From Alphaproteobacteria bacterium (GTDB lineage: Bacteria > Pseudomonadota > Alphaproteobacteria > Rhodospirillales > WMHbin7): a DNA stretch of 43,318 nucleotides. The notes beneath the pieces are model-generated. The model saw nothing but the letters and a program-made list of their open reading frames with translations. It made no database searches and was not told the origin of the DNA. The position numbers were made by a program, and so were the translations under genes. Shown here one piece after another: positions 16,816 to 24,690 of the stretch. The stretch is from the NCBI GenBank assembly GCA_015232335.1, contig JADFZV010000025.1, forward strand, positions 1-43,318, read 5' to 3'. The stretch's first letter is position 1. Each line of letters begins with the position of its first letter.

Positions 16816-18912
16816 TTACCCGCTCCTCAAGGTCGCCACCTGGGCGTCGCGGGCGAAGAGGTAGAGGAGTGTTCGCAAGGCGCTTCCGCGCTCGCTTTCC
16901 AGTTCGGGATCGCGCTCCAGGATCAGTTTTGCATCGTCCCTTGCCACGGCCAGCAGATCGCCATGTTGGGACAGATCGGCCAGACGGAATTCGGGCAGGC
17001 CGCTCTGCCTTGTGCCCATCAGTTCGCCCGCCCCTCGAAGGCGCAGATCCTCTTCGGCGATTCTGAAGCCGTCCTCGGTTTCGCGCATGATCTTAAGTCT
17101 GGCCTTGGCTGTTTCGCTTAAGGGATGCCCATAGAGCAGCAGACAGGCCGAGGGCCGATCGCTTCTGCCCACGCGGCCGCGCAACTGATGCAACTGGGCC
17201 AGGCCGAAGCGCTCGGCATGCTCGATCACCATGATGGTGGCCTCGGGCACATTGACTCCCACCTCGATCACGGTGGTGGCGACCAGGATGGACAACGGCC
17301 CCTCGGCGAAATCCTGCATCACGCGGTCCTTCTCGGGTCCCTTCAAGCGCCCGTGGACCAGACCCACCCGGCCCGGAAAATGCGCTTCGAGGTCTGTAAA
17401 GCGCTCCTCGGCGGCCTTGAGATCGATCTTTTCCGACTCTTCCACCAGGGGGCAGACCCAATAGACCTTGGCGCCCTGGGCCAGGGCGCGGGTGATGGCT
17501 CCGGTCACTTCCTCGGCCCGATTCAGGGGCATGGCCCTGGTCTCTACCGGCTTTCGTCCCGGCGGCTTTTCGTCGAGGCGCGAGATGTCCATGTCGCCAT
17601 AAGCGGTCAGCGTCAGGGTGCGCGGGATGGGGGTGGCGGTCATCACCAGCACGTCGGCGGCGCGGCTTTTGCCGGTCAGGCCCAGGCGCTGATGGACGCC
17701 AAAACGGTGCTGTTCGTCGATGATGGCCAGGGCCAGATCGCTGAAGGCGACATCCTCCTCGATCAGGGCATGGGTGCCGACCACCAGGGGAACGGCCCCC
17801 GAAGCCAAGCCGTCCAGAATAGCCTGACGATTCTTGCCCTTGTCGCGCCCGGTCAGCAGGACCAGGGGCACCCCCGCCGCCTCGGCCAGCGGGGTCAGGG
17901 TGGCCAGATGCTGGCGGGCCAGAATCTCCGTGGGCGCCATCAGCGCGGCCTGGGCGCCCGATTCCACGGCGGCCAGCATGGCGAACAGAGCCACCACCGT
18001 CTTGCCGCTGCCGACATCGCCCTGAAGCAGACGCAGCATGCGCGAAGGCTCGGCCATGTCCGCAAGGATTTCGCTAAGCGTGCGTTCTTGCGCCATGGTC
18101 AGGCGAAAGGGCAGGGCGGAACGCACCCTGGCCGACAGGACTCCATCGCCCTGAATGGCGCGCCCGGCCAGGCGCTTCATCGAGCGGCGGACCAGGGCCA
18201 AAGCCAACTGATTGGCCAGCAACTCGTCATAGGCCAGGCGCGAGCGGTCTGGTGTCAGAGCCGCCAGATCGCTCTCGTTTTCGGGGGCATGGGCGCGTCT
18301 TAAGGCTTTCTCCCAGTCCGGCCAGCCGTTCTTGGCCTTCCAACTGGCATCTTGCCATTCAGGCAAAGGGGGCAGGCGCTCAAGGGCGGCCTGCACGGCC
18401 TTGCGCAGCGTCTTGGGGGGCAGACCCGCCGTCAGCGGATAGACCGGCTCGACCGAGGCCAGCTTTTCCAGGTCTTCAATGGGGCCGATGTGATCGGGGT
18501 GTGCCATCTGAAGCTCGGCCCCGTAATGCTCGACCTTGCCGCTGACCACGCGGATTTCGTCCACCGGCAGGGATTTCACCAGATGATCAGTATGGGCGTG
18601 GAAGAAGACCAGGGTGATGCGCCCCGTCTCGTCGGCGCAGACCACGCGGTAGGGGCGCTTGTGGGCACCCTTGCCGGGCGGCGGCGGATGGTGGGCCAGC
18701 ACGCGCAAGGTCAGGGTGGCGACGTGCTGGTCGGGGGCATCGGAAAGCTTGGGTTTGAAGCGCCGGTCGATGAGCCCCACCGGCAGATGCCAAAGCAGAT
18801 CGGCCACCTTGTCGCCGCCCAACAGCTTGGCTGCCAGCTTGGACAGGCGCGGCCCCAGCCCCGGCAGGTGGGCCAGATCGGCAAAGAGGGGGTTCAGGAT
18901 CGAAGGACGCAT
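16816..18912 (-). CDS. recG: ATP-dependent DNA helicase RecG
   Basis: RecG remodels stalled replication forks and branched recombination intermediates. The 698-residue protein has the N-terminal wedge/OB domain (LPGLGPRLSKLAAKLLGGDK). Superfamily-2 motifs follow: Walker A LLQGDVGSGKTVVALFAM, APTEILARQH, the DEQH box IDEQHRFGVHQR, MTATPIPRTL, ATTVIEVGVNVPEA and QLRGRVGRSDRPSAC. The ATG at 18912 is preferred to the TTG just before it. The gene diverges from sdhE with about 49 bp between starts. The recG/sdhE/mfd neighbourhood is common in Rhodospirillales. Confidence 0.97.
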   Translation of the reverse strand: MRPSILNPLFADLAHLPGLGPRLSKLAAKLLGGDKVADLLWHLPVGLIDRRFKPKLSDAPDQHVATLTLRVLAHHPPPPGKGAHKRPYRVVCADETGRITLVFFHAHTDHLVKSLPVDEIRVVSGKVEHYGAELQMAHPDHIGPIEDLEKLASVEPVYPLTAGLPPKTLRKAVQAALERLPPLPEWQDASWKAKNGWPDWEKALRRAHAPENESDLAALTPDRSRLAYDELLANQLALALVRRSMKRLAGRAIQGDGVLSARVRSALPFRLTMAQERTLSEILADMAEPSRMLRLLQGDVGSGKTVVALFAMLAAVESGAQAALMAPTEILARQHLATLTPLAEAAGVPLVLLTGRDKGKNRQAILDGLASGAVPLVVGTHALIEEDVAFSDLALAIIDEQHRFGVHQRLGLTGKSRAADVLVMTATPIPRTLTLTAYGDMDISRLDEKPPGRKPVETRAMPLNRAEEVTGAITRALAQGAKVYWVCPLVEESEKIDLKAAEERFTDLEAHFPGRVGLVHGRLKGPEKDRVMQDFAEGPLSILVATTVIEVGVNVPEATIMVIEHAERFGLAQLHQLRGRVGRSDRPSACLLLYGHPLSETAKARLKIMRETEDGFRIAEEDLRLRGAGELMGTRQSGLPEFRLADLSQHGDLLAVARDDAKLILERDPELESERGSALRTLLYLFARDAQVATLRSG

Positions 18913-18961
18913 CAAATTATTCTGGCAGAGTGGAACGCAGGCGACTATACCCGAGGCCGCG

Positions 18962-19225
18962 ATGGATCACCGAAAAAAGCGCCTCCTCTTCCAGGCCCGG
19001 CACCGGGGCATGAACGAGAACGACCTTCTGATCGGACGCTTTGCCCAAGCCGAACTGGCGAATTTGAGCGAAGCCGAGTTGGACGAGTTCGAAAGCCTGC
19101 TGGACGAGCTGGATATCGACCTGTTTGGCTGGATCACCGGCCAGCGCCCCTTGCCTTTGCACCGTCAAACCATCCTCATGCAAAAGATTCAAGATTTTGT
19201 CCAAGCCTTTGGTAAACGTGCCTGA
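18962..19225 (+). CDS. sdhE: Succinate dehydrogenase assembly factor SdhE (FAD assembly factor)
   Basis: SdhE helps attach FAD covalently to the SdhA subunit. The 87-residue protein has the family RGxxE core in ARHRGMNENDLLIGRFA (about residues 12-28), then LDEFESLLDELDIDLFGWITG and a terminal helix. Length is normal. It overlaps the GTG start of mfd by 8 bases, so the two are co-translated; sdh genes themselves are not in this window. Confidence 0.93.
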   Translation: MDHRKKRLLFQARHRGMNENDLLIGRFAQAELANLSEAELDEFESLLDELDIDLFGWITGQRPLPLHRQTILMQKIQDFVQAFGKRA

Positions 19226-22200
19226 TTTGAAATCGCTGCTTGCCGCTCAGGGCTCGCACTTTCTGGGCGGAACGCCCGAGGGGCTGGAGGCGATTCTTTT
19301 GGCCGGGGCGGCAAGGGCGGGGCTGGAAATCCTGCATATCGCCAGGGATGACGCCCGTCTGGCTGCCCTGGAGGAAGCTCTGTCGGTGGTGGCTCCCGAG
19401 CTTGAGCTTCTGGTCCTGCCCGCTTGGGACACCGTGCCCTATGACCGGGCCTCGCCCCATGCCGACATTCTGGCCAGGCGCCTGGACACGCTGTCGCGTC
19501 TGGCCGCCCAGCCCCAAAAGCCAGGGCGGATCGTGCTGGCCCCGGTGGCCTCGGCCCTGCAACGTCTGGTTCCGGCCCACAGACTGAAGGAAGCTTCCTT
19601 TTCCGCCCGTTCCGGTGGGGCCTTCGATCGGGAGGGTTTCACCTCCTTCCTGGAAATCAACGGCTTTGTGCGCACCGAAACCGTGATGGAGCCCGGCGAA
19701 TATGCCATTCGCGGCGGTATCGTTGATCTTTATCCGCCAGGATCGACCGAGCCCCTGCGCATCGACCTGTTCGGCGACGAGATCGAGCGTATCCGCGCCT
19801 TCGACCCTCTGACCCAGCGCACCAGCGGCGAGGTTTCTGGCTTTTCCCTAAGCCCCATGAGCGAAACGCCGCTGGATCAGGAGAGCATCGCCCGCTTTCG
19901 CACCGGCTATCGCGAGTTGTTCGGCGCGGTTTCCACCAGCGATCCTTTGTATGAGGCGGTGTCGGCGGGAAGGCGTCATCCCGGTCTCGAACATTGGCTG
20001 GCCTTGTTTCATGACGGGCTGGACACGCTGTTCGCCTATCTGCCCTGTGCGGCTGTGACACTGGATTATCAGGTGGCCGAGGCCATCGAGGCGCGTCTGG
20101 GGCTGGTGCGCGAATATTATCAGGCCCGCCAGGAGAGAACTGCCGCCGAGGGCGGCATCTACAATCCCCTTCCGCCCGAACGGATGTTTCTGGATGTGGC
20201 GGAGTGGGAACGCCACCTGAAGGCAAGGCCCTGCGTCGCCTTTTCGCCCTTTGCACCTTCCGAAGGCCAACCCGACGCTGGCGGGCGCCCTGGGCATGAT
20301 TTCGCCGAAATAAGGGTGACGCCGGGGGCTGATCTGTTTGCTGCCTTTGCCGATTTCCTGGCAGGCGAACGAAAGGCGGGGCAGAGGACCGTGCTGACCG
20401 TGCAGGGCGAGGGAGCCCGCGAGCGGCTGGCCCATATGCTGGCCGAACACAAGGTGGCGGGCGTTGTCGGTGCCGCCTCTTGGGACGAAGCCCTGAAAGC
20501 CCCCGTGGGCGCCCTGGCCCTGGTGTTATGGGGGCTGGAGCGGGGATTTACCCATCCGGGCCTGACCGTGGTGGCCGAGCCCGATCTGTTGGGCGAACGC
20601 TTAAGCCGTCCAGCCAGGAAGAAGCGGCGGGCCGAGCATTTCCTGACCGAGGCCTCGGCCCTGTCCGAGGGTGATCTGGTGGTGCATGTCGAGCATGGCA
20701 TCGCACGCTATGAGGGGCTTGAGGCCCTGACCGTGGGCGGCGCTCCGCATGATTGCCTGAGGCTGGTCTATGACGGCGGCGACAAGCTTTATGTTCCGGT
20801 CGAGAATATCGAGGTTCTGACCCGCTATGGCGCCGACGAGGGAACCGTGGCCCTGGACAAGCTGGGCGGGCAGGCCTGGCAGGCCCGCAAGGCCAAGCTG
20901 AAGAAGCGCATTCGCGACATGGCCGAGCAGTTGATCGCCGTGGCCGCCAAGCGTCAGGTGCGCAAGGGGGCCGTGTTTCAGCCGCCCGAGGGTCTGTATG
21001 ACGAATTCTGTTCGCGCTTTCCCTATGCCGAGACCGAGGATCAACTGGCTGCCATCGCCGACGTGATCGAGGATTTTGCAGCAGGGCGTCCCATGGACCG
21101 GCTGGTCTGCGGCGATGTCGGTTTCGGCAAGACCGAGGTGGCCCTAAGGGCGGCCTTCGTTGCCGCCCTTTCGGGGCATCAGGTGGCGGTGGTGGTGCCC
21201 ACCACGTTGCTGGCCCGCCAGCATTACCGGACCTTCACCGAACGCTTCAAGGGCCTGCCCGTGCGGGTCGAGCAATTGTCGCGGCTGGTTCCGGCCAATC
21301 AGGCCACGCGCACCAAGAAGGATCTGGCCGAGGGGCGGGTGGAAATCGTCGTCGGCACCCATGCGCTGCTGGCTAAGTCAATCAGCTTCAAGGACTTAGG
21401 CCTGCTGATCGTGGACGAAGAGCAGCATTTCGGCGTCTCCCACAAGGAGCGCCTGAAACAGATGCGGGCCGATGTGCATGTGCTGACCCTGACCGCCACC
21501 CCCATCCCCCGCACGCTGCAACTGGCTCTGACCGGGGTGCGCGAGATGAGTGTGATCGCCACACCGCCGGTCGATCGTCTGGCCGTGCGCACCTTCGTCC
21601 AGCCCTTCGATTCCGTGCTGATCCGGGAAGCCCTGCTGCGCGAGCATTATAGAGGCGGGCAAAGCTTTTATGTCTGCCCGCGCGTGGCCGATATTGACAG
21701 GCTGGTCGATCAGTTGAAGGGGTTGGTGCCGGAATTGAAGCTGGCGGTGGCGCATGGGCAGTTAGCACCTTCGGTCATCGAAGAGGTGATGACCCGTTTC
21801 GGCGACGGCGAACAAGACATCCTGCTGGCCACCAACATCATCGAATCCGGCCTTGATATGCCGCGCGTCAACACCCTGATCATTCACCGCGCCGACATGT
21901 TCGGTCTGGCCCAGCTTTATCAATTGCGCGGTCGCGTCGGCAGGGCCAAGCAACGCGGCTATGCCTATTTCACCCTGCCGCCCGGCAGGCTGCTGACCAA
22001 ATCGGCTACCAAGCGGCTCGAGGTCATGCAGGCTCTCGACAGTCTGGGAGCCGGCTTCACCCTGGCCAGCCACGATCTGGATATTCGCGGTGCCGGAAAT
22101 CTGCTGGGCGAGGAGCAGTCGGGCCATATCAAGGAAGTGGGCATCGAGCTGTACCAGCATCTGCTGGAGGAGGCGGTGGCGGCGGCAAGGGGCGATGATG

Positions 22201-22679
22201 TTGCGCAAGAGCAATGGTCGCCCCAGATCGGCGTGGGCAGCCCGGTTTTGATTCCGGAAAGCTATGTGGTCGATCTTGGTCTTCGCCTGTCGCTGTACCG
22301 GCGCATCGCCGACGTCAAGGAACGGGCCGAGATCGACGATGTTGCCTTCGAACTGGTTGATCGTTTCGGCCCAATGCCCTTGGAGGTCGAGAATCTCCTG
22401 AATATCGTGGCCATCAAGATCGCCTGCCGCCAGGCCGGAATCGACAAGCTGGAGGCTGGTCCCAAGGGGGCCGTCATCGCCTTTAGAAACAACGTCTACG
22501 CCAATCCGGCGGGGCTGGTCGATCTGATCTCGCGCCAAGTGGGAACCATCAAGCTGCGCCCGGATCACAAGCTGGTTGTCATGAGGAATTGGGAGGAGGC
22601 CGAGGCGCGCATCAAGGGGGCAGAGAAGATCGCGCTGGAACTGGCGCGGTTGGCAGGCGAGGCGACGCCGCGCTCTTGA
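19218..22679 (+). CDS. mfd: Transcription-repair coupling factor Mfd
   Basis: Mfd displaces RNA polymerase stalled at DNA lesions and recruits UvrAB. The 1153-residue protein shows the UvrB-homology N-terminal module (APAWDTVPYDR-type region around residues 70-90 and EPGEYAIRGGIVDLYPPG). The RNA-polymerase interaction domain (GDLVVHVEHGIARYEGLEAL), the translocase motor (GDVGFGKTEVALRAAF, VDEEQHFGVSHKE, TLTATPIPRTLQ, IIESGLDMPRVNT, QLRGRVGRAKQRGYAY) and the C-terminal regulatory domain follow. The GTG at 19218 gives the expected N terminus VPDLKSLLAAQG; the frame is open to 19125 inside sdhE but without similarity. A partial second copy of its 3' end lies at 24369-24430. Confidence 0.97.
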   Translation: MPDLKSLLAAQGSHFLGGTPEGLEAILLAGAARAGLEILHIARDDARLAALEEALSVVAPELELLVLPAWDTVPYDRASPHADILARRLDTLSRLAAQPQKPGRIVLAPVASALQRLVPAHRLKEASFSARSGGAFDREGFTSFLEINGFVRTETVMEPGEYAIRGGIVDLYPPGSTEPLRIDLFGDEIERIRAFDPLTQRTSGEVSGFSLSPMSETPLDQESIARFRTGYRELFGAVSTSDPLYEAVSAGRRHPGLEHWLALFHDGLDTLFAYLPCAAVTLDYQVAEAIEARLGLVREYYQARQERTAAEGGIYNPLPPERMFLDVAEWERHLKARPCVAFSPFAPSEGQPDAGGRPGHDFAEIRVTPGADLFAAFADFLAGERKAGQRTVLTVQGEGARERLAHMLAEHKVAGVVGAASWDEALKAPVGALALVLWGLERGFTHPGLTVVAEPDLLGERLSRPARKKRRAEHFLTEASALSEGDLVVHVEHGIARYEGLEALTVGGAPHDCLRLVYDGGDKLYVPVENIEVLTRYGADEGTVALDKLGGQAWQARKAKLKKRIRDMAEQLIAVAAKRQVRKGAVFQPPEGLYDEFCSRFPYAETEDQLAAIADVIEDFAAGRPMDRLVCGDVGFGKTEVALRAAFVAALSGHQVAVVVPTTLLARQHYRTFTERFKGLPVRVEQLSRLVPANQATRTKKDLAEGRVEIVVGTHALLAKSISFKDLGLLIVDEEQHFGVSHKERLKQMRADVHVLTLTATPIPRTLQLALTGVREMSVIATPPVDRLAVRTFVQPFDSVLIREALLREHYRGGQSFYVCPRVADIDRLVDQLKGLVPELKLAVAHGQLAPSVIEEVMTRFGDGEQDILLATNIIESGLDMPRVNTLIIHRADMFGLAQLYQLRGRVGRAKQRGYAYFTLPPGRLLTKSATKRLEVMQALDSLGAGFTLASHDLDIRGAGNLLGEEQSGHIKEVGIELYQHLLEEAVAAARGDDVAQEQWSPQIGVGSPVLIPESYVVDLGLRLSLYRRIADVKERAEIDDVAFELVDRFGPMPLEVENLLNIVAIKIACRQAGIDKLEAGPKGAVIAFRNNVYANPAGLVDLISRQVGTIKLRPDHKLVVMRNWEEAEARIKGAEKIALELARLAGEATPRS

Positions 22680-22725
22680 ACTTGAATCGGGAAACCCCGC
22701 GCGGCTTGTCCGGAATATGCTCTAA

Positions 22726-22880
22726 CAGGCTGCTGAAAAACCCCGCCTCATCCTTCGAGACAGCCGCTGCGCGGCTTCCTCAGGACGAGGCTACCCCTTG
22801 TATTTACATAATCCTCACCCTGAGGAGCGAAGCGTCTCGAAGGGAGAGGACCCGTCTCAAAAGGGTTTCTCAGTAGGCTC
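22726..22880. mobile_element. MITE-like element with terminal inverted repeats
   Basis: This 155-bp non-coding block begins 46 bp after the mfd stop. Its ends are inverted repeats matching at 14 of 17 positions: AGGCTGCTGAAAAACCC at 22727-22743 against the reverse complement of 22863-22879. Inside are two palindromic modules, 22745-22791 (stem AGCCGC-TGC-GCGGCT closed by GCCTC/GAGGC) and 22814-22850 (CCTCACCCTGAG facing CTCGAAGGGAGAGG). These resemble the CATCCTTCGAGAC/CCTCAGGATGAGG palindromes that are frequent between alphaproteobacterial genes. No transposase frame is present, so it would need a helper element. Confidence 0.65.
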
Positions 22881-22886
22881 CTAATC

Positions 22887-23750
22887 TCAATCTGCTAAGC
22901 GACGTTTCCTCTGTTTCTGGGCAGTACTCGGTTGCGCCACCTGACTTCTGCCAGGGACGTGATAATAGGTCATAGCCTCCACAATAGCGTTTTCAAGGTC
23001 CTTGACTCGCGTCTCATCCGAGGGGTGGGTGCTCATGAATTCGAAGCCCTCGCCGCCCTCTTCTTTCTTCGCGGCGGCCATGCGTCGCCAGAATTTCGGC
23101 GCTTCATGCGGGTCATAGCCAGCCATGGCCATGAAGATCAGGCCAAGCCGATCCGCTTCGCTCTCATGCAATCGGCTGAAGGGAAGCAGCACGCCCAACG
23201 CAGACCCAAAACCGAAGGCCGACTGCAAGGCAAATTGCGTCGTCGTATCCTCATCGGCGACTGCCACCGACAGGGCCGCGCCCGCGAGATCGACCAAAAG
23301 CGTTTGGCTCATTCGCTCGTTGCCGTGATTGGCAATGGCGTGGGCCACTTCGTGCCCCATAACCACGGCAAGTCCCGCCTCGGTCTGAGTGATGTCGAGA
23401 ATTCCTGAGTAGACCGCAACTTTTCCGCCCGGCAGGCAAAAGGCATTTGGCTCATCGTCATCAATCAACCGGAATTCCCAGCGATACCCCTGCAGGCGAT
23501 CTGACTGTCCATTCTGAGAAAAATAGTTTGCGACGGCGTTCTTGATCTTATTGCCAACCTCGCTGACCAACCTGGCTTCCCTTGTGCCGCTGACGACGTC
23601 GCTCTCATCGATAATCCGCCTGTATTCACGAGCGCCAAGCGCATTCATTTCGGCGGCGCCATGGATGCTGATCTGTTGACGCCCGGTGATGGGGACGGTT
23701 TCGCAGGCGGCCAGCAACATCAACAGGGATGCAATAAGTATCCGGCGCAT
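22887..23750 (-). CDS. M48-family metalloprotease lipoprotein
   Basis: The 287-residue product has a lipoprotein signal ending in LLMLLAAC (lipid-modified Cys at about residue 16). The zinc motif is VVMGHEVAHAIANHG (HExxH), with the third zinc ligand in LHESEADRLGLIFMAMAGYDP; STHPSDETRVKDLE is also typical of M48 peptidases of the BepA/LoiP kind. It should act in the periplasm on misfolded or outer-membrane proteins. The C terminus is basic (KQRKRRLAD). ATG at 23750 starts at the signal; the frame is open four codons further. It lies directly next to the MITE-like element and is part of the inserted block between mfd and its duplicated tail. Confidence 0.92.
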   Translation of the reverse strand: MRRILIASLLMLLAACETVPITGRQQISIHGAAEMNALGAREYRRIIDESDVVSGTREARLVSEVGNKIKNAVANYFSQNGQSDRLQGYRWEFRLIDDDEPNAFCLPGGKVAVYSGILDITQTEAGLAVVMGHEVAHAIANHGNERMSQTLLVDLAGAALSVAVADEDTTTQFALQSAFGFGSALGVLLPFSRLHESEADRLGLIFMAMAGYDPHEAPKFWRRMAAAKKEEGGEGFEFMSTHPSDETRVKDLENAIVEAMTYYHVPGRSQVAQPSTAQKQRKRRLAD

Positions 23751-23789
23751 GTACCCACACAATCCAGGTTAGGGATGAAAGAGTGGTGG

Positions 23790-24134
23790 TCAGGACTCGG
23801 GCGGTGGACCGAAGCGATTGTCCCCAGTGGTGCCTGGCAAAAAGCCATTCTCGACCAATGCCCAGACGGGGCCTAACAGAGGCACGAGGGCGATGAATAT
23901 CCACCAACCCGCCTTGTCACGGTCATGCCAACGCTTCACCTGGATCACAATGCTGGGCCAGAACACCGCAAGAGAGAGCACCAGTGTGCCCAAAGGAATG
24001 CCATCCTCCTCTTCGCCCATCATGGCGCCATCAATGCTTAACGCCATCACGTAGGCCACAGCGCAGACCAACGCGAATATCCAATAGGTCTTTCGCGAAA
24101 CGCGGCCCTTCAGACTGAAAAGCAAATGCCCCAT
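23790..24134 (-). CDS. DUF805 membrane protein
   Basis: The 114-residue protein matches DUF805: FSLKGRVSRKTYWIFALVC, then VIQVKRWHDRDKAGWWIFIALVPLLGPVW and a terminal GTTGDNRFGPPP, with about three membrane segments. Function of the family is unknown. A strong RBS (TAGGAGGGA) precedes the ATG. It is transcribed toward the M48 peptidase gene, with a 39-base gap. Confidence 0.92.
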   Translation of the reverse strand: MGHLLFSLKGRVSRKTYWIFALVCAVAYVMALSIDGAMMGEEEDGIPLGTLVLSLAVFWPSIVIQVKRWHDRDKAGWWIFIALVPLLGPVWALVENGFLPGTTGDNRFGPPPES

Positions 24135-24690
24135 TAATCCCTCCTATAGAATGAAAACGCCACACAGTCTGCCAGGACCAAGGCTCCCCTATCCGAGACA
24201 CCTCTTAAAGAGGCCAAATTTCTTGAGTCTTTTGGCACAGCACAACGAATTCTACGAGCGCAGCGGTCGACAACATGTGGATGTATTATGGATGGCTGTT
24301 CACATCATTGACAGAATGGCGATGTCGCCGCCGAATTCTGCGACACGTGTTGTTTTCCCACTTGAGCAGGTCGTCATGAGAAATTGGGAGGAGGCTGAGA
24401 AGATCGCGCTGGAGCTGGCCAGACTTGCGTATGTGGTGCGGACACTAAGTAAGTAATCGATTAAATATGTATAAACATTGCTTAATATGATAGACTTCTA
24501 TTATTGCAGTGCGGAAGCAGATTATCGTTAATTAAGTGCTGAATTAAGAATTAAACTGTAAACGTTCCAGACAAGGAAAGGAGAGAAAAATATCTTTATT
24601 TGCTGAGTGAAGTATTCATCGCTATCATGATCTTCCAACTGGGCGCAATTCTAATTCTTAGATATGTCCAAATATGGAAGGAAGAGGCTC
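24135..24690. other. 556-bp gap upstream of the chemoreceptor gene
   Basis: The left part contains an open frame (24151-24456) with no family similarity except its last third, which is the duplicated mfd tail. From about 24457 the DNA becomes strongly AT-rich and probably holds the chemoreceptor promoter. TTGCTT (24478-24483) and TATTAT (24499-24504) are a weak sigma-70-like pair with a short 15-base spacer. A strong Shine-Dalgarno-like GGAAAGGAGAG (about 24577-24587) precedes a TTG at 24600 that would start a short hydrophobic peptide ([20 protein letters not shown]), overlapping the chemoreceptor start out of frame. I treat that peptide as unproven. Confidence 0.45.
24369..24456 (+). pseudogene. 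Partial second copy of the mfd 3' end
   Basis: The segment encodes VVMRNWEEAE-KIALELARLA, the same residues as the end of Mfd (22577-22661), with seven codons missing in the middle. It then runs on as YVVRTLSK to a stop at 24456. Within the matched 20 codons the nucleotide differences I can see (for example GTT/GTC, AGG/AGA, GCC/GCT, CGG/AGA, TTG/CTT) are all synonymous. Nothing upstream resembles Mfd, so it is a fragment, not a gene. Confidence 0.8.

Noticed and set aside
17125..18303. A 392-codon plus-strand frame
   Set aside because: Antisense shadow of recG.
22745..22850. CRISPR-like or tRNA-like structure
   Set aside because: The palindromes are two inverted modules without regular spacers, and no cloverleaf or CCA-type end can be drawn.
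24478..24504. A firm sigma-70 promoter for the chemoreceptor
   Set aside because: TTGCTT and TATTAT have only 15 bases between them; mentioned as weak evidence only.
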